Below the pieces are notes generated by a model. That model was not told the origin of the DNA. It was given only the letters and a program-made list of their open reading frames with translations, and did not search any database. Of a DNA stretch of 64,000 nt, positions 1 to 10,132 are shown piece after piece (position 1 is the first letter of the stretch; each line of letters starts with the position of its first letter). Location: positions 1,490,324 to 1,554,323 of the forward strand of contig RDEW01000005.1 of the NCBI GenBank assembly GCA_011109175.1. The letters are read 5' to 3'. A program made the translations under genes and the position numbers. The DNA comes from Dicyema japonicum. Lineage: Eukaryota > Dicyemida > Rhombozoa > Dicyemidae.

Positions 1-1393
1 TTAATATTCAAGTCAAATGAATTCATCCAATTTCGAATAGCTGACATTATACTAGAACAAACCTTTTTCCTCCCTCGTCTCTTCGATTACTGGCAGATCT
101 TCCTGTCTGTCTTCCAGATTTGGGAAATTATTAAATAAATATCCCAGAAAGCCATAATTGAGTTTTGAGTTCCCATTTATAATGTCCTCCGGCTTTACGA
201 AGACGTCTGCCTCGATTTTCTTGGCCTCTTTCAAAACTGCACGAGCGTTTTCAAGCCAAAACTCTCTCTAAATATTAAATGGTTTATTTTTACACGAGAT
301 TTTGTTAAAGGCAGATTTACAGTTCCATATTTCTTGACAAAACTGTTTTCCACGTCCTTGGGTGCGATTTGATTAATTAGGTGGGAATATATCTCCCCGT
401 CCTAAATTAATGCCGACAAGCAACCATAATATCATTTGGAAAAGAATTTAATCTGCGACTGGTCGTAGACTTTGATAGCTGATAGTTAACCCACAAAATA
501 ATTAATTCTTCAGGACTCATACGAGCCAAGTCTTCCAAGGTCATATTAGTGTCCTTTGTTAGCAGGAAAAGATTGGGATGATCGATTAGATTTATGTTTG
601 ATAGCAACATTCGCTGGGTTGAGTAAGTTAATCAAACCTTGATTAACTGCCACACTAAGCCTAGAATAATTGTTGTATTCTGATCTATTATGTCCTGAGC
701 TCCAACATTGACGACACAACATCCAATGGCTTCCGATGAGGTCACTGCAAGAGAGCAGTTTTCGTATTTTTTAAAGAGGGACATATCCTTGTCACGATTT
801 ATAAGTCTTTCGTCGATTGTGTTGGGGACTGTGGCATTTACCATATAACTGGAATATACGTGGTTAATGCTACCATAAAATAAGGCCATTGTCAAGCGAT
901 TGAAAAAAGTTGTTTTGAGTGATCGGCAAATATGACTTTACAGCGTCATCTTGTGAGAATAGTCTGAAATGATAAAAGTGAGTAAACTTTGATATCCAAT
1001 CTGAGAAGCCTATGATCTCAGCAACATAGTAGGTGTGGATGGCTTGATTGTCCTCATCCTTTCTTATGGAAGTATTTATCCCCCTCGTTTCTTTTAAAGA
1101 GACTTTCTTGTGTCTGCTATTCGAATAAATACTGTCACAAATCCGAGGTATTAAATAGACAATACTATTTTCAAGTCATTTAAATTAAAATTATTTTTTT
1201 TCTTCAAAATGCTATTTATTTCCAATTTTAGTTCGTATTTTGCCTTCCTAAAACCAGCATAGACGATGGCATCAAGGAACGTATCCAAGTCACTTCCATT
1301 ATCACTCGACAACTTTAAATTAGTTCAAACTCAGACAGATGGGAATTTTTCAGAAAACTCCTCAATAGCCAAATCATATCCGTCCTCAACCAT
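1..1393 (-). CDS. plastin/fimbrin, N-terminal half (cut by window edge)
   Basis: Actin-bundling plastin (fimbrin). Nine exons can be followed from the ATG at 1393-1391. The first two exons resemble the EF-hand region. Calponin-homology sequence follows, with the family motifs VPNTIDERLIN, IGCCVVNVGAQD and LGLVWQLIK (CH1), then MSPEELIILWVNYQL, LINQIAP and EETREEKAIRNWMNSF. Introns lie at 1313-1336, 1132-1160, 964-987, 849-873, 614-637, 402-424, 268-293 and 41-62, that is 24, 29, 24, 25, 24, 23, 26 and 22 nt. Exon lengths keep one frame throughout, so the visible part looks intact. The rest of the actin-binding domains lie beyond position 1. Family assignment is from recognised motifs; the cytoskeletal role is family knowledge. 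Confidence 0.95.
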
Positions 1394-1570
1394 TTTTACG
1401 TAATTGATTATGAATAGTGCTTATAATCAGCGCACTTATGCGGCTGTTATATATTTATAGGCAAACCACAATGGAATTTTAATATTATTTTTATGTGACA
1501 TTATTTATAATTATGATTTTTACGTGAGTTGGTAACCATTTTATTTTTAAACTTATTGAATCATTGCCTT

Positions 1571-1740
1571 AACCCCGGATACACCGATAATTAATGAAAT
1601 GTATCCAGTTCCTACGGTCGTAGAAGCAGCAGAGTCTTTCCAATAGCTCATCCATAACCAACAAAATCGGAAGAACATATCCAGTACTTTCAGTAGTGGG
1701 AAACCTTCAATGGAGAGGGGGAGAGCAATGAGACGGGTGT
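1571..1740 (-). repeat. SINE-B fragment, 3' module
   Basis: Antisense copy of the 3' half of a dispersed repeat here called SINE-B. In sense orientation it contains GGAACTGGATACATT followed by a short spacer and TATCCGGGGTT. The same module recurs near 13.2, 20.7, 42.3 and 43.5 kb. The head and core are missing. Confidence 0.6.
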
Positions 1741-1903
1741 ATCACAAGGCGAATTTCCACCTAAATGATTTACTATTTAGAAATCATTTGGATACGTAAC
1801 ATAACATTTTTATTAGAGACCAAAACATAGCGATAGTTATGGGGGATTACGTTATTAAAAATCTCGTGAGGCCTGGATTTTTTCAATTTTACCTCCTTTA
1901 GCT

Positions 1904-2225
1904 TCACAGTATCTTCTGAATGAACGTGTCATCCACTTTGGTCCTGAGGAGAAAACCCTCAATCCGTTCCTCTACCACGCTCCTTACTGACTTGATCAGT
2001 GTTTCCTCCTCATCTAGTGGTTCCTCACCCATTTTATGAAGGACCAGCTTGATTGCTATTCTCCTCGTCTTGTCCAAAAGATTGATTATTCTTTCTCTTT
2101 TGGGAGAAAAATACCATCCTTCATAACCGTAGACAAGAGAGGGAAGAATAATTCTTTCAAAGATAAACGTCTCCTTCTTCAAATTGAGTTTTCGTAGACA
2201 CAGAAGTGCTTGGTAAGCCTTTTTC
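1904..2225 (-). pseudogene. non-LTR reverse transcriptase, C-terminal fragment
   Basis: A 92-residue open frame with the post-palm signature of LINE reverse transcriptases, here FERIILPSLVYGYEGWY, followed by a basic helix (DKTRRIAIKLVL). Similar segments occur at 9.6, 39.7 and 55.1 kb, which defines a common LINE type. No fingers, palm or endonuclease lie upstream, so this is a 5'-truncated copy that ends just before the Ginger-like terminus at 2243. Confidence 0.75.
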
Positions 2226-2439
2226 TTTTCATTTGGATAATATGTCGCGTCCCGTAGTGGCTATTCGTCCTATGCTGGTTACATATCACCATTAATGAAA
2301 GAATCCGAGAAATTTATTGTCATTGATGGTCGATTATACCTCAAAGACGAAAAAATTGAAAAACAGACTAGTTATTTGCATGGATAACGAGTCTGAAATG
2401 CCAACTATTGCGGAGTCTATCCATTTAATTATAAAAAAT

Positions 2440-2680
2440 AATAGTCCCGTGGCGCCATGTGGTGCTTCGTGGCTGATTGATTAAAGTTTCTGTTTTGTTC
2501 GTCTGTTCCTCCTCTCTCTTCCTATTATAGTGGCGTCATGTGATCCACCTATCTAGGTGGCGCCTAGTGCCAGTCCGGCACAAAAAAGATCATTTTCTCT
2601 CCTACTACATTAGAGGGGTTTCCACAAATCATCCTCAATCACAAGTAATGAAATAATATTTTATTTGTTTCAGGGGATCA
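2440..2680 (+). repeat. SINE-B / LINE leader core
   Basis: Sense copy of the shared leader: a pyrimidine-rich stretch (TTCCTCC repeated), then GGCGTCATGTGATCCACC, a small inverted repeat (CACCTATCTAGGTGG) and GGCGCC, then GTGCCAGTCCGGCA and an A-rich run. The equivalent stretch is translated in the LINE at 4.57 kb; here it has stop codons. It interrupts the Ginger-like element. Confidence 0.65.
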
Positions 2681-3235
2681 TAGAAAGGTTTAACCAAAGT
2701 TGACATGAAATCCTTCAAAGTTGATGAAGAATCAACTAAAAACTGGAAAAAAATTATTAAACGAAGCACCTTTACATATAACACCACGATTCATTCCTCC
2801 ACAATTGAAACTCCATTTATAAAACAGAGAGGAGTTTCATAAACACAGTCATTCGTGAGTATAAAAATTTATTATTTTTAATTTCATAGAAAATGATAGT
2901 TCGGATGATGCTTTTCCACGATCATCTGAGGATATTGACGTGGAACATATTTCAGATGTTTCAGGCATTTATTGTATAAAGTCTGCTAGAAAACTTAGAT
3001 TCAGATCATTTTGATCTTAATTTTTCTCCAGCAATTTTAATTTAACCAAAAAACCACCGTTATATCCAAATAAACAAATTCAGGTGATTCTCAGCCTCCC
3101 TTAGCATTCTCCACGTCTTTTCTCGGTGTTCGACTGCGTTCCTGCGCATTTCCTATATGGACGGGGTCCGCATACCCGAGATACGAGTTTTAAAGGATTA
3201 TGGGACTAATCCATCGCTAAAGTTGAGCAGATTTG

Positions 3236-3330
3236 AGCCACGGGAGGGGCTCTGGTTGAGGAAGAGACTCGAAATGGCGATTATCAGAGGTAACGCCTTC
3301 GCCATTCTGTCGTCCTAATTATTTATAATT
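3236..3330 (+). pseudogene. RLE-type non-LTR element, 3' tail
   Basis: The frame reads REGLWLRKRLEMAI, then IRGNAFAILSS and a stop. This is the conserved C-terminus of the RLE retroelement family whose longest copy is at 60.0-61.6 kb. It is joined directly to Ginger-like sequence, so it is a 5'-truncated insertion. An A/T-rich tail follows. Confidence 0.7.
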
Positions 3331-3444
3331 AAAAATAAATAAATTCTTTGCTTTTTATTACTATTGCTTGAATGACAGGTGACATGTCAATTGACAGGTG
3401 AAATGCAACCAGCACGGGATGGGTAACCCGTGCAGGACGCGACA

Positions 3445-4536
3445 TAATCTGACATGATTTTTATGACAAATTACCTTAGGTTAATTAACAGTTGATTGTT
3501 ATAGTTTAATTATATTTTTGCCCACAATAAAATAAACAATTCATGAAAGAAGTATCAGTCATTCAGATCTCCTCGGATTGACTTCAAAACAAGAAAACGG
3601 TTAAATATAGGGCAGATTCTCCGTTATATATCCACAGGTTGATTATTTAGATAGATTAAAATATTTCCAACTTACGCAAGCAAGTTTATTCGGATAATAT
3701 TAGATCTTCGAATTTTAGATTCCACAAAACAACGACTGCTAAAAAATTTTGAGAAAAAAGTATTCATCATCTTTAAAGGAACAAAGATTAGTCTCAATTA
3801 TTAACCCAGGCTTCACTAAAATGGAGCAACCTGGCTACCATTAAAAAGCGCTGTACCAATTCAGGTCGCTTACAAAGATTCGGTCGCTTCAAGATGGTCC
3901 AGAGTAGACAAATGGATCATAAATCTGCCATCTGTTCAAAGGCGAGTGAACTCAACTCTGACTATCCTCGGAAACATTGATTCTGATTTTCATATTATAG
4001 AGACCTGCATCCCAGTAATTTGTTTTCCTCAAGGCCATGAATGACACGTGAACAAGTCATGTATTTTTTATTTTTGGTTTAATTATCTGATAGCTAACAA
4101 GGTCAATGAGGATTCTTGGAGTGTGTCGCGATTTTTTGATTTAAGCAGAGGGAAAGTCAGATGTTTTGGATTGAGATACTATCGATGATACTGTAAGATC
4201 TATAAGGCCAAGGTCCTCGTATCGCAGTCCAAGTGGTTAGCAGAATGGCCCACCTCAAAGGAAGGAGCCGACCTTACTTTAATTTATCTTGGAATTTCAT
4301 TCAAATCAACAGGCGAATTGCAACTTTAATAAAAACTAAGAAGTTATGAATTTGAACACTATCTTCTTTTGGGAAACCTAATTCCCCGTCTTCATTATGG
4401 GAAGGTATCCAATTCAACGAGGGACACACGGGTATTTATGTCAAAAATAATCTTCAATTCTAGCCAAATGACTTTTCTGTTTGACTAAATAGTCTCGTTG
4501 GGTTCTAGGTAAGTTCATCGCCGGTAAATTCAGGGG
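3445..4536. other. no recognisable gene
   Basis: AT-rich sequence with only short open frames on both strands. A plus-strand frame around 3830-4040 reads without stops for about 70 codons but matches no family I recognise. Probably decayed transposon or intergenic DNA. Confidence 0.4.
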
Positions 4537-4545
4537 ATCACGTGA
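4537..4545. repeat. LINE target-site duplication, left
   Basis: ATCACGTGA, repeated exactly at 7488-7496 on the other side of the LINE. The core CACGTG is a palindrome. Confidence 0.7.
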
Positions 4546-4573
4546 TTTTTTATTTGAATTTTAGCGTGGCGGC

Positions 4574-4858
4574 ATGCGGTTCACCTATTGTTGTGGTGGT
4601 GCCCGGTGCAAGTTATGCACTAAAGAGAACCTTTTGAACTTCTCCACCCCTCTATGTCCTTTGGAAGGGTGGCCTACCAACTTCAATTTGCTACTCCAGG
4701 CTGGCGACATTAAACCTAACCCGGGTCCTGATTCCACGCTGGTCATTCTCCAACGCAATGTCACTGGAATCCGTAATAAAGTTCTGGAGCTACGTTCCCC
4801 CTTGGCCCGCTTGAAAGTGGACATTGCCATTTTTCAGGAGTCTAACTTTCCACGTTAG
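4574..4858 (+). pseudogene. LINE polyprotein N-terminus with 2A-like motif and start of endonuclease
   Basis: 94 codons. Residues 6-16 are Cys-rich (YCCGGARCKLC). Residues 36-52 read NFNLLLQAGDIKPNPGP, a 2A-type ribosome-skipping motif: hydrophobic lead-in, then G-D-I-x-x-N-P-G-P. The usual Glu of DxExNPGP is Lys here. Such motifs are known near the start of some metazoan LINE polyproteins. After it begins the endonuclease (ILQRNVTGIRNK), ending with the early motif FQESN, where the E is the expected catalytic residue. A stop at 4858 separates it from the rest of the endonuclease, which continues in other frames and includes LCGDLNAKHPLW and SDQNPIVLRL near 5390. Confidence 0.75.
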
Positions 4859-5941
4859 TCGCCACCCCACGCTTCCCTGGCTACAATATACTCCGAAAGG
4901 ACCGGACAAGAAGTTTCGGTGGAGGATTATTGACGTTTGTTAGGGAGGGTCTTTTGTTCACTAATGTCACCCCGTTTATATCTTCTCTTTAGGAAGGAGA
5001 CCCTATTCTGAACAAATATCTATTAAAGTTCCTTTCTCACCCTCAAGACGTTTTACACTGTGTAATATTTATATTCCACCTCAGAGTTCGTCGACTTCCC
5101 TTATTCAAAAGTATGTTCCAAACTTATCGAAACTTTTTGAACTGGTATTATGCGGCGACCTAAATGCCAAACATCCACTCTGGCTCCGGACACAATCAGC
5201 CGACAGTCGCAGCGAGTACATCTTATCTTTACTTAATGATTTGACTATCCTCAATGACCTGGACACTCACACAAGGACCCCGACTCGCAAAAAGTACAGT
5301 CCAACATCCTTGGACCTGTCTCTCTGCTCTCCTTCTATTGCTGGATGTATTTCCTGGAATGTTCGTTATGGTTTCTCAAGCGACCAGAACCCCATTGTGT
5401 TGAGACTTAGAAGGTCTATTTGTTCACTGTGTTGTTCTACAAAGTTCAAAAATTATTTAAAGGCTGACTGGCAAGGTTTCAGGGCGTATTTGGACAATAG
5501 TCTGCTTGACTTACTACGGTTAATTGTACAGTAGATAAGACGGCCAAGATTCTGTCTGCCATCATTTTGAAAGCTGATAAACTATTTATACCTGTCGCCT
5601 CTTACAAGAAGTTCAATTCAAGATTATCATCGCAAATTGTGTCACTCATCAAGAAACGAGATGCGCCGAAGAGAAAAAGAACGCAGTGCAATAATTCTTT
5701 TTATTCTATACGTTCACTGAATAATAAATTTTCTGATTTTATCCGAATTAATAACAAACTCAAATGGAGCCGTCTAGTTAGACTACTATGTCACAAAAAC
5801 TCTTGCGGCACATTTTTGAAAACGCTAAGAAGGATCAATAGCCTTATCAATAAGGAGGACTGCGGTACTGAAGCCGTTACTCTCAATGCTTCGGAACCCG
5901 CTCGCAAACTTGCAAACAAGATTATGAAGTACTAAGTATCG

Positions 5942-6972
5942 ATGAGCCATAAAGATTTTTTTCGCTCTACACATGTGGAACGCCGCAACAAGAACCGTAT
6001 TCCATCTTCTTCACCCCATGATGTTGACAAAACTATTAAATTGCTACGTCCCACTCGTGCTTGTGGTCCCGACGGTTTTTGCACTATTCATCTCAAACAC
6101 CTTGGACCTCAGGCACGGGCCATACTATCAAGACTGTACAACGACTCTATCAACTACCATACGCTACCTAATATATGGAAGAACTCCCTGATTACGCCAA
6201 TTCTCAAGCCTGGAAAACCAAAAGACGTTCCTTCTTACCGCTCCATCTCAATAACTTGTGTTTTATCAAAAGTGCTGGAAAAGCTTGTATTAATGCGTAT
6301 CTCTCCTGTTCTACATCTACCAGAATTTCAACATGGTTTCAGGGCAGACCGTTCTACAGCGACTCATTCGGGTTTTATCTCCCAGTTTATTACTGACGGC
6401 ACCAACGTGAGAACACACATACGGACGGCCTTATTATCCATCGATAAAAAGCCTTTGATTCTGTTCCGAAGAAACTTCTAACGCAAAAGATTTTTAATTC
6501 CAACTTACACCCGAACATCAAGCTATGGCTGGAAACGCGGAAGGGTCCGGATTGACAAAACCACTTCAAAATAAAACTACTCCCAATGGGGTCCCGCAAG
6601 GTTCCCCATATTCTAATTGTCTCCTCTCTTATTTAACTATTTCTACACGATTTACCTACTATCAATGATAAGGACACCATGTTTTTGTCTTATGCGGACG
6701 ACTTGATTATCGCTGCAAGGATCAAATCTCCCTCCAGGGCTGTGGCGGTGGTTCAGTCACACCTCAACCAGGTGTGTGACTGGCTATCCATGAATTTGCT
6801 GTCTGTGTCTGCTTCCAAGTATCATTTCACGCTATTTACTACGGACAGAAGATTTAAAGGTGGACTTGAGATATTTTTCGGAAACATTCCCATCCCTTAT
6901 ACACGAATCCAGAAGATCCTTGGAGTAACTTTCGACTCTCTGATGACGTTTGCCAGTCACAGAGAGGTTTAA
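5942..6972 (+). pseudogene. LINE reverse transcriptase domain
   Basis: Two large open segments. 5942-6481 covers the fingers, with ACGPDGFCTIHLKHLGP, LITPILKPGKP, SYRSISITCVLSKVLEKL and FQHGFRADRST. 6679-6972 covers the palm active site, FLSYADDLIIAA with both Asp of YADD present, then ILGVTFDSLMTF. Between them the usual GVPQGSPLSP block is frame-broken (NGVPQGSP is visible near 6587-6612). The domain order is normal; the frame is not. Confidence 0.85.
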
Positions 6973-7433
6973 CCAAGGTTCTTCGAAATTGGAACGTCCT
7001 AAAAGCATCGTAAAAAAGAGCCTTTTCCCTCCTACTGCTTGTATTTGCAAAATATATCTTCAAGTTATTGAGCCGACGATTGAATATGCCTGTTCTGCCT
7101 GGAGATTTGCCATTCCTTCAACGAGGGTGGAGCGTGTGAATTCTCTCAGAAGGAAGATCATGAGGCACATACAATCAGACTTTACATCCGTCCCCAGTCT
7201 GCTTTCAGAGGAGGCGACGGTGAGAAATGGCCAGGATTTCGTACGTTTTTGCATGGGCCACCTCATTCAAGGAAAAGGTGGCCCATGCAGAGGAATTTCG
7301 GTCGGTTATAAAAAAACTGCACACCATTGAATTCCTATGCAGAAAAAAGAGAAAGCGCTTCCGAAATGCGGTTGGGTCATCAGAAGACCAGGCGAAGAGA
7401 GTTCGGATGCTGTTGGAGGCTGGGATCACCTAA
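6950..7433 (+). pseudogene. LINE polyprotein C-terminal region
   Basis: The frame at 7060-7330 reads IEYACSAWRFAIP, then VERVNSLRRKIMRHIQ; another frame (7227-7433) ends FRNAVGSSEDQAKRVRMLLEAGIT. The final LLEAGIT plus stop is shared with the fragments ending near 30.83, 52.52 and 54.91 kb and marks the 3' end of the family. Confidence 0.7.
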
Positions 7434-7487
7434 TTAGTTAGTTTTAACCTATCATTCTTGGTGGCCTTGGAGTTAAATAAATAAATA

Positions 7488-7496
7488 ATCACGTGA
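7488..7496. repeat. LINE target-site duplication, right
   Basis: ATCACGTGA directly after the A/T-rich LINE tail, identical to 4537-4545. Confidence 0.7.
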
Positions 7497-7659
7497 GCGG
7501 GTTCCTAGATAAAAGAAGTCGTTTTGATTTTTTTTACTATCGTTAAAATGTGATTTTGGAGATTAATTCGGCGATAGAAGCCATGTGGACAGGTCTCCAA
7601 GATGGAGGAAATCGAAGTCTTGATTAAAAATGAATATTTATGATAATGTGCCTCTGGAA

Positions 7660-7830
7660 CCTGTTCTGCCGCTGGGAAGGCCGAGAGGTCCGAACAGGCA
7701 AAGTACGCGGTCCTACCCGAGGATTTTTCGCGGTTGAAACGTCTGGTTCTCTTGCGCTTGCGTCCATTTTTTAATGAAATAGCTACGCAGCCGGCCGCTG
7801 TATGGCTTTTTTGTTTATTTTGTATTAATA
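7660..7830 (+). pseudogene. RLE-type element, 3' tail
   Basis: The last 50 bases (about 7768-7820) match other tails of the RLE family: an in-frame EIATQPAAVW-like ending and then GCTTTTTTGTTTATTTT. Upstream sequence is GC-richer than its surroundings and presumably the preceding part of the same copy. Confidence 0.5.
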
Positions 7831-7930
7831 AAAATTAAATTAATTTATTGAAACCGTATATTTATCGATTGACTCATTCTTGATTTACAATGAGAGAACC
7901 TTAATTCCAACTTACATTCCAACATCAAGC

Positions 7931-8255
7931 TAAGCCGGATGGCATAGCGGTCAGGTGTCGGGCTAAGGTGACTTAGGTTACGGGTTCGATTCTCGCTGCT
8001 GTTCACCTGGTGGAAGGTTCCACGTATCTACGATGCTAAAAAGGCTTGACGAGTGACTCCGTCATCAGTGGAGGCTCACTGCGGAACTGGATTGTCAAAA
8101 AAGGAACCACACACAAGAAAAAGAAAAAAGAAGTGAAGATCATTCCTCGATTAGTTAAAATTAACTGTTCTTTACTTAAATAAAGTGTGTGTCCTGCCTA
8201 TGCGGAGCTAATACCACGGCTCCGTGAAAAAAGCTGTTATTATTATTATTAAGAG
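7931..8255 (+). repeat. SINE-A, tRNA-headed, complete
   Basis: Head with pol III promoter-like boxes: TGGCATAGCGG (A box, about 7938) and GGGTTCGATTCTC (B box, about 7982), spaced as in a tRNA. It cannot pair into an acceptor stem with downstream sequence, so it is not a tRNA gene. The body holds CCACGTATCTACGATGC, then GTCATCAGTG and CTCACTGCGGAAC, then GAAGATCATTCC and CTTAAATAAAGTGTGT. It ends near a (TTA)n run at about 8238-8252. Copies: 20.0-20.2 kb (antisense) and 36.3-36.45 kb (body only). Confidence 0.75.
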
Positions 8256-8635
8256 AACCTGTTGAGTTTTCACTTGATGACAATAACCAACCAGTAGTGA
8301 ATCCTAAAATGTGTAGGCAATGTCCCACTAGGAACGTGAGTATACAATTTTCTATCGTTACAGTGTATTCAGCAAACAATAGACAATGTGGCAATGATTT
8401 ATCAAATATTAAATACTTCATCTTAGTTATTCCTTTCTTATTTGGCAGTTAGAAATGTCAGTGGACAAAATCCTGTCGATAATTCGTTCTTAGTTCGTAA
8501 TGGTCTTCCACAAATAGAGTGATTATCACTAACTTAGTTTATGCTTAAAATTACTTGAAAATATCAATAAATGTAATTGAATTATCATTTAATCCACCCG
8601 CTTATAAATTCAATAAAATCCCAGAACCACAAGAA

Positions 8636-8720
8636 TTTATTGAAGAAAATAGAGTAACGGTTATATAGAAGCTGCACTGACTGCGTGGCTATTCCCTCTC
8701 AGGATAGAGAATCCCAGAAT
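8636..8720 (-). pseudogene. RLE-type element, 3' tail
   Basis: Antisense of the common tail: a stretch matching GGAATAGCCACGCAGTCAG and then the 3' end. Nearly identical to part of 28245-28385. Confidence 0.6.
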
Positions 8721-8794
8721 ATAATAATTAGGGCAATTTTTAACATGCACGCCATAATTAGGGCAATCATTTTTATTAATGAGTTAAATTTAAT

Positions 8795-8855
8795 TGTTTT
8801 TATTAAAGAAAAGAGAGAAACGGTTATATAGCGGCTGTCCTGAGTTAAATTATAA
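8795..8855 (-). repeat. RLE-type element, second short 3' tail
   Basis: Contains AACGGTTATATAGCGGCTG in plus orientation, the same tail end as at 8.66 and 28.25 kb, about 150 bp from the first copy. Confidence 0.5.
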
Positions 8856-9574
8856 ATAAAATTTATTTAAAATGTTTTACCTTAAAGAAGTTATAAATGC
8901 CATTTTTGATTTTAATTAATACAACTCTACCCATCTAGTCTCGGTTATAACTTTATACAATTCTAACAAAGGACTCTTACTATTCCTAGTAGATCTCATA
9001 TATTTAGACAGCTTCCCAGAAATATGAAGACTCATGTCCAAAAAACTATTCTATTGTTAAACATCATTCCTATTTAAAAAAAATGATGTCCTGATCTGTG
9101 AAGAAAAGGCGATAAATACATTGTAAGTCAATTTTCCGACACAAAGTAAAATTGTTGCTATCACAGACGAGTTCATCGACGATCATAATTAAAAAACACA
9201 GAGAATTGGTGAAATGATGGGAGAGGAGGAAACGGATGGTATCATGTCCACGACACTTCTTCTAAGAAGAGAAAAATCCAGGTGGGAGAACGAGTAGTTT
9301 ATTGGTTTAACTAGATTTTTCGAAAAAAGTCTTGTTTTTGTACTGATTTTATAACCAATTGTGAAAATTTATTTATTGTGATCGGTTTAAATGAGGGTAG
9401 CCTGAGAACGAGGCGCAAAATCGATTTAACCTTTAACATATGACCGAAAGTTAACGCTAACCGGTTTAGACGGTTAAACCTGAGCCGTTAAGTATTGAAA
9501 CCTAACAGAGCATCACTAGTCATAGATAGATAATTTTATTAACACAACAAACTCGTTACTAATTAAACAGGTAG
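8856..9574. other. no recognisable gene
   Basis: AT-rich, no open frame over 60 codons and no family match seen. Confidence 0.4.
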
Positions 9575-9835
9575 AAGCCAATGAGTTTGTCCTAGTTGAT
9601 GGGATCTGGTATAACGAGACACTATATGTCTCCTCTTCGAATTATTTTTTCAAGTGGTGCAATACTTCTTCAATTCATCTTGCACGTCTTTCATAACTAG
9701 AAAGTAATTTAGATTTTAAATCAAGTCCATATGCCAGTTTAATAGCATATATCCTCGATCTATCGAGAAGCTCTACTATACTTATCTCATCACTTTCAAA
9801 CCATCCTTGAAAGCCATAAATCATGAGAGGGAATA
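9575..9835 (-). pseudogene. non-LTR reverse transcriptase, C-terminal fragment
   Basis: The minus frame reads PLMIYGFQGWFE, then VELLDRSRIYAIKLAYGLD. This is the same post-palm segment as at 1904-2225 and 39.9 kb. No endonuclease or palm is attached. Confidence 0.6.
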
Positions 9836-10060
9836 GCCACGTAGTCACGGAGGCCGCTTATGACTTATTTTGTTTTAACAATAAAAATTATTACGGTCGC
9901 GGTCGATACGTCTGGTTCCCGTTAGCCTGCGATGCTTGATTTCTACACGAACAGTAGATTTCCGTGAGTGCTGCTGGTTATTTGAGCGAATCTCACTCGT
10001 TGTCATAGAGGAAATAGCCAAACATTCAGGACTGCTGTATGAGCTTTTTGTTTATTTAGA
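9832..10060 (+). pseudogene. RLE-type element, two adjacent 3' tails
   Basis: First tail at 9832-9895 (GGGAATAGCCACGTAGTC to an A-rich end). Second tail at about 9896-10060, whose frame reads DFRECCWLFERISLVVI, equivalent to CERCWLYERFSLDILRGN at 28.3 kb, and ends CTTTTTGTTTATTT. Two tails in the same orientation suggest repeated insertion at one kind of site. Confidence 0.6.
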
Positions 10061-10132
10061 GATTAAAGTTCAAGTTGATAAATCGAATCCAAGTAAATAA
10101 GAATAAAGTTCTTTAAAAAACAAATATAAAAA

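Larger units (their letters stand above)
2243..3444 (+). mobile_element. Ginger-like DNA transposon remnant, with nested inserts
   Basis: The region is bounded by inverted TGTCGCGTCC and GGACGCGACA. On the left inside it is an integrase-type N-terminal segment (FIVIDGRLYLKDEK at about 2310, then MPTIAESIH), matching the same segment of the copy at 18.3 kb. On the right inside it is RVLKDYGTNPSLKLSRFE (about 3180-3235), matching the integrase C-terminus of the copies at 19.2 and 63.9 kb. The middle is lost: a SINE-B core begins at 2440 and an RLE retroelement tail at 3236. Just inside the right end are tandem GACAGGTG motifs, also present at the 63.5 kb end. TAAT flanks both sides approximately (possible 4-bp target duplication). 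Ginger identity is inferred from the H2C2-integrase type and terminal inverted repeats. Confidence 0.6.
4546..7487 (+). mobile_element. complete-length LINE (APE/RT, 2A-bearing), decayed
   Basis: Non-LTR retrotransposon of 2.94 kb bounded by a 9-bp direct repeat. Order: leader with start ATG at 4574; Cys-rich N-terminus and 2A-like motif; APE-type endonuclease (about 4730-5400); linker; reverse transcriptase (about 5940-6960, YADD at 6691-6702); C-terminal region ending in LLEAGIT and a stop at 7433; a 3' UTR ending in AAATAAATAAATAAT. The reading frame is broken by stops (for example after the first endonuclease segment at 4858) and several frameshifts, so this copy is dead. The RT resembles the Jockey/Ingi/CR1 group (motifs CGPDGF and LKPGKP). 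Shorter relatives lie at 30.5, 52.3 and 52.6-55 kb. Confidence 0.85.

Noticed and set aside
7931-8000. A tRNA gene with A and B boxes
   Set aside because: No 3' acceptor strand to pair with the start, and the sequence continues into a repeated 250-bp body found elsewhere, so it is a SINE head.
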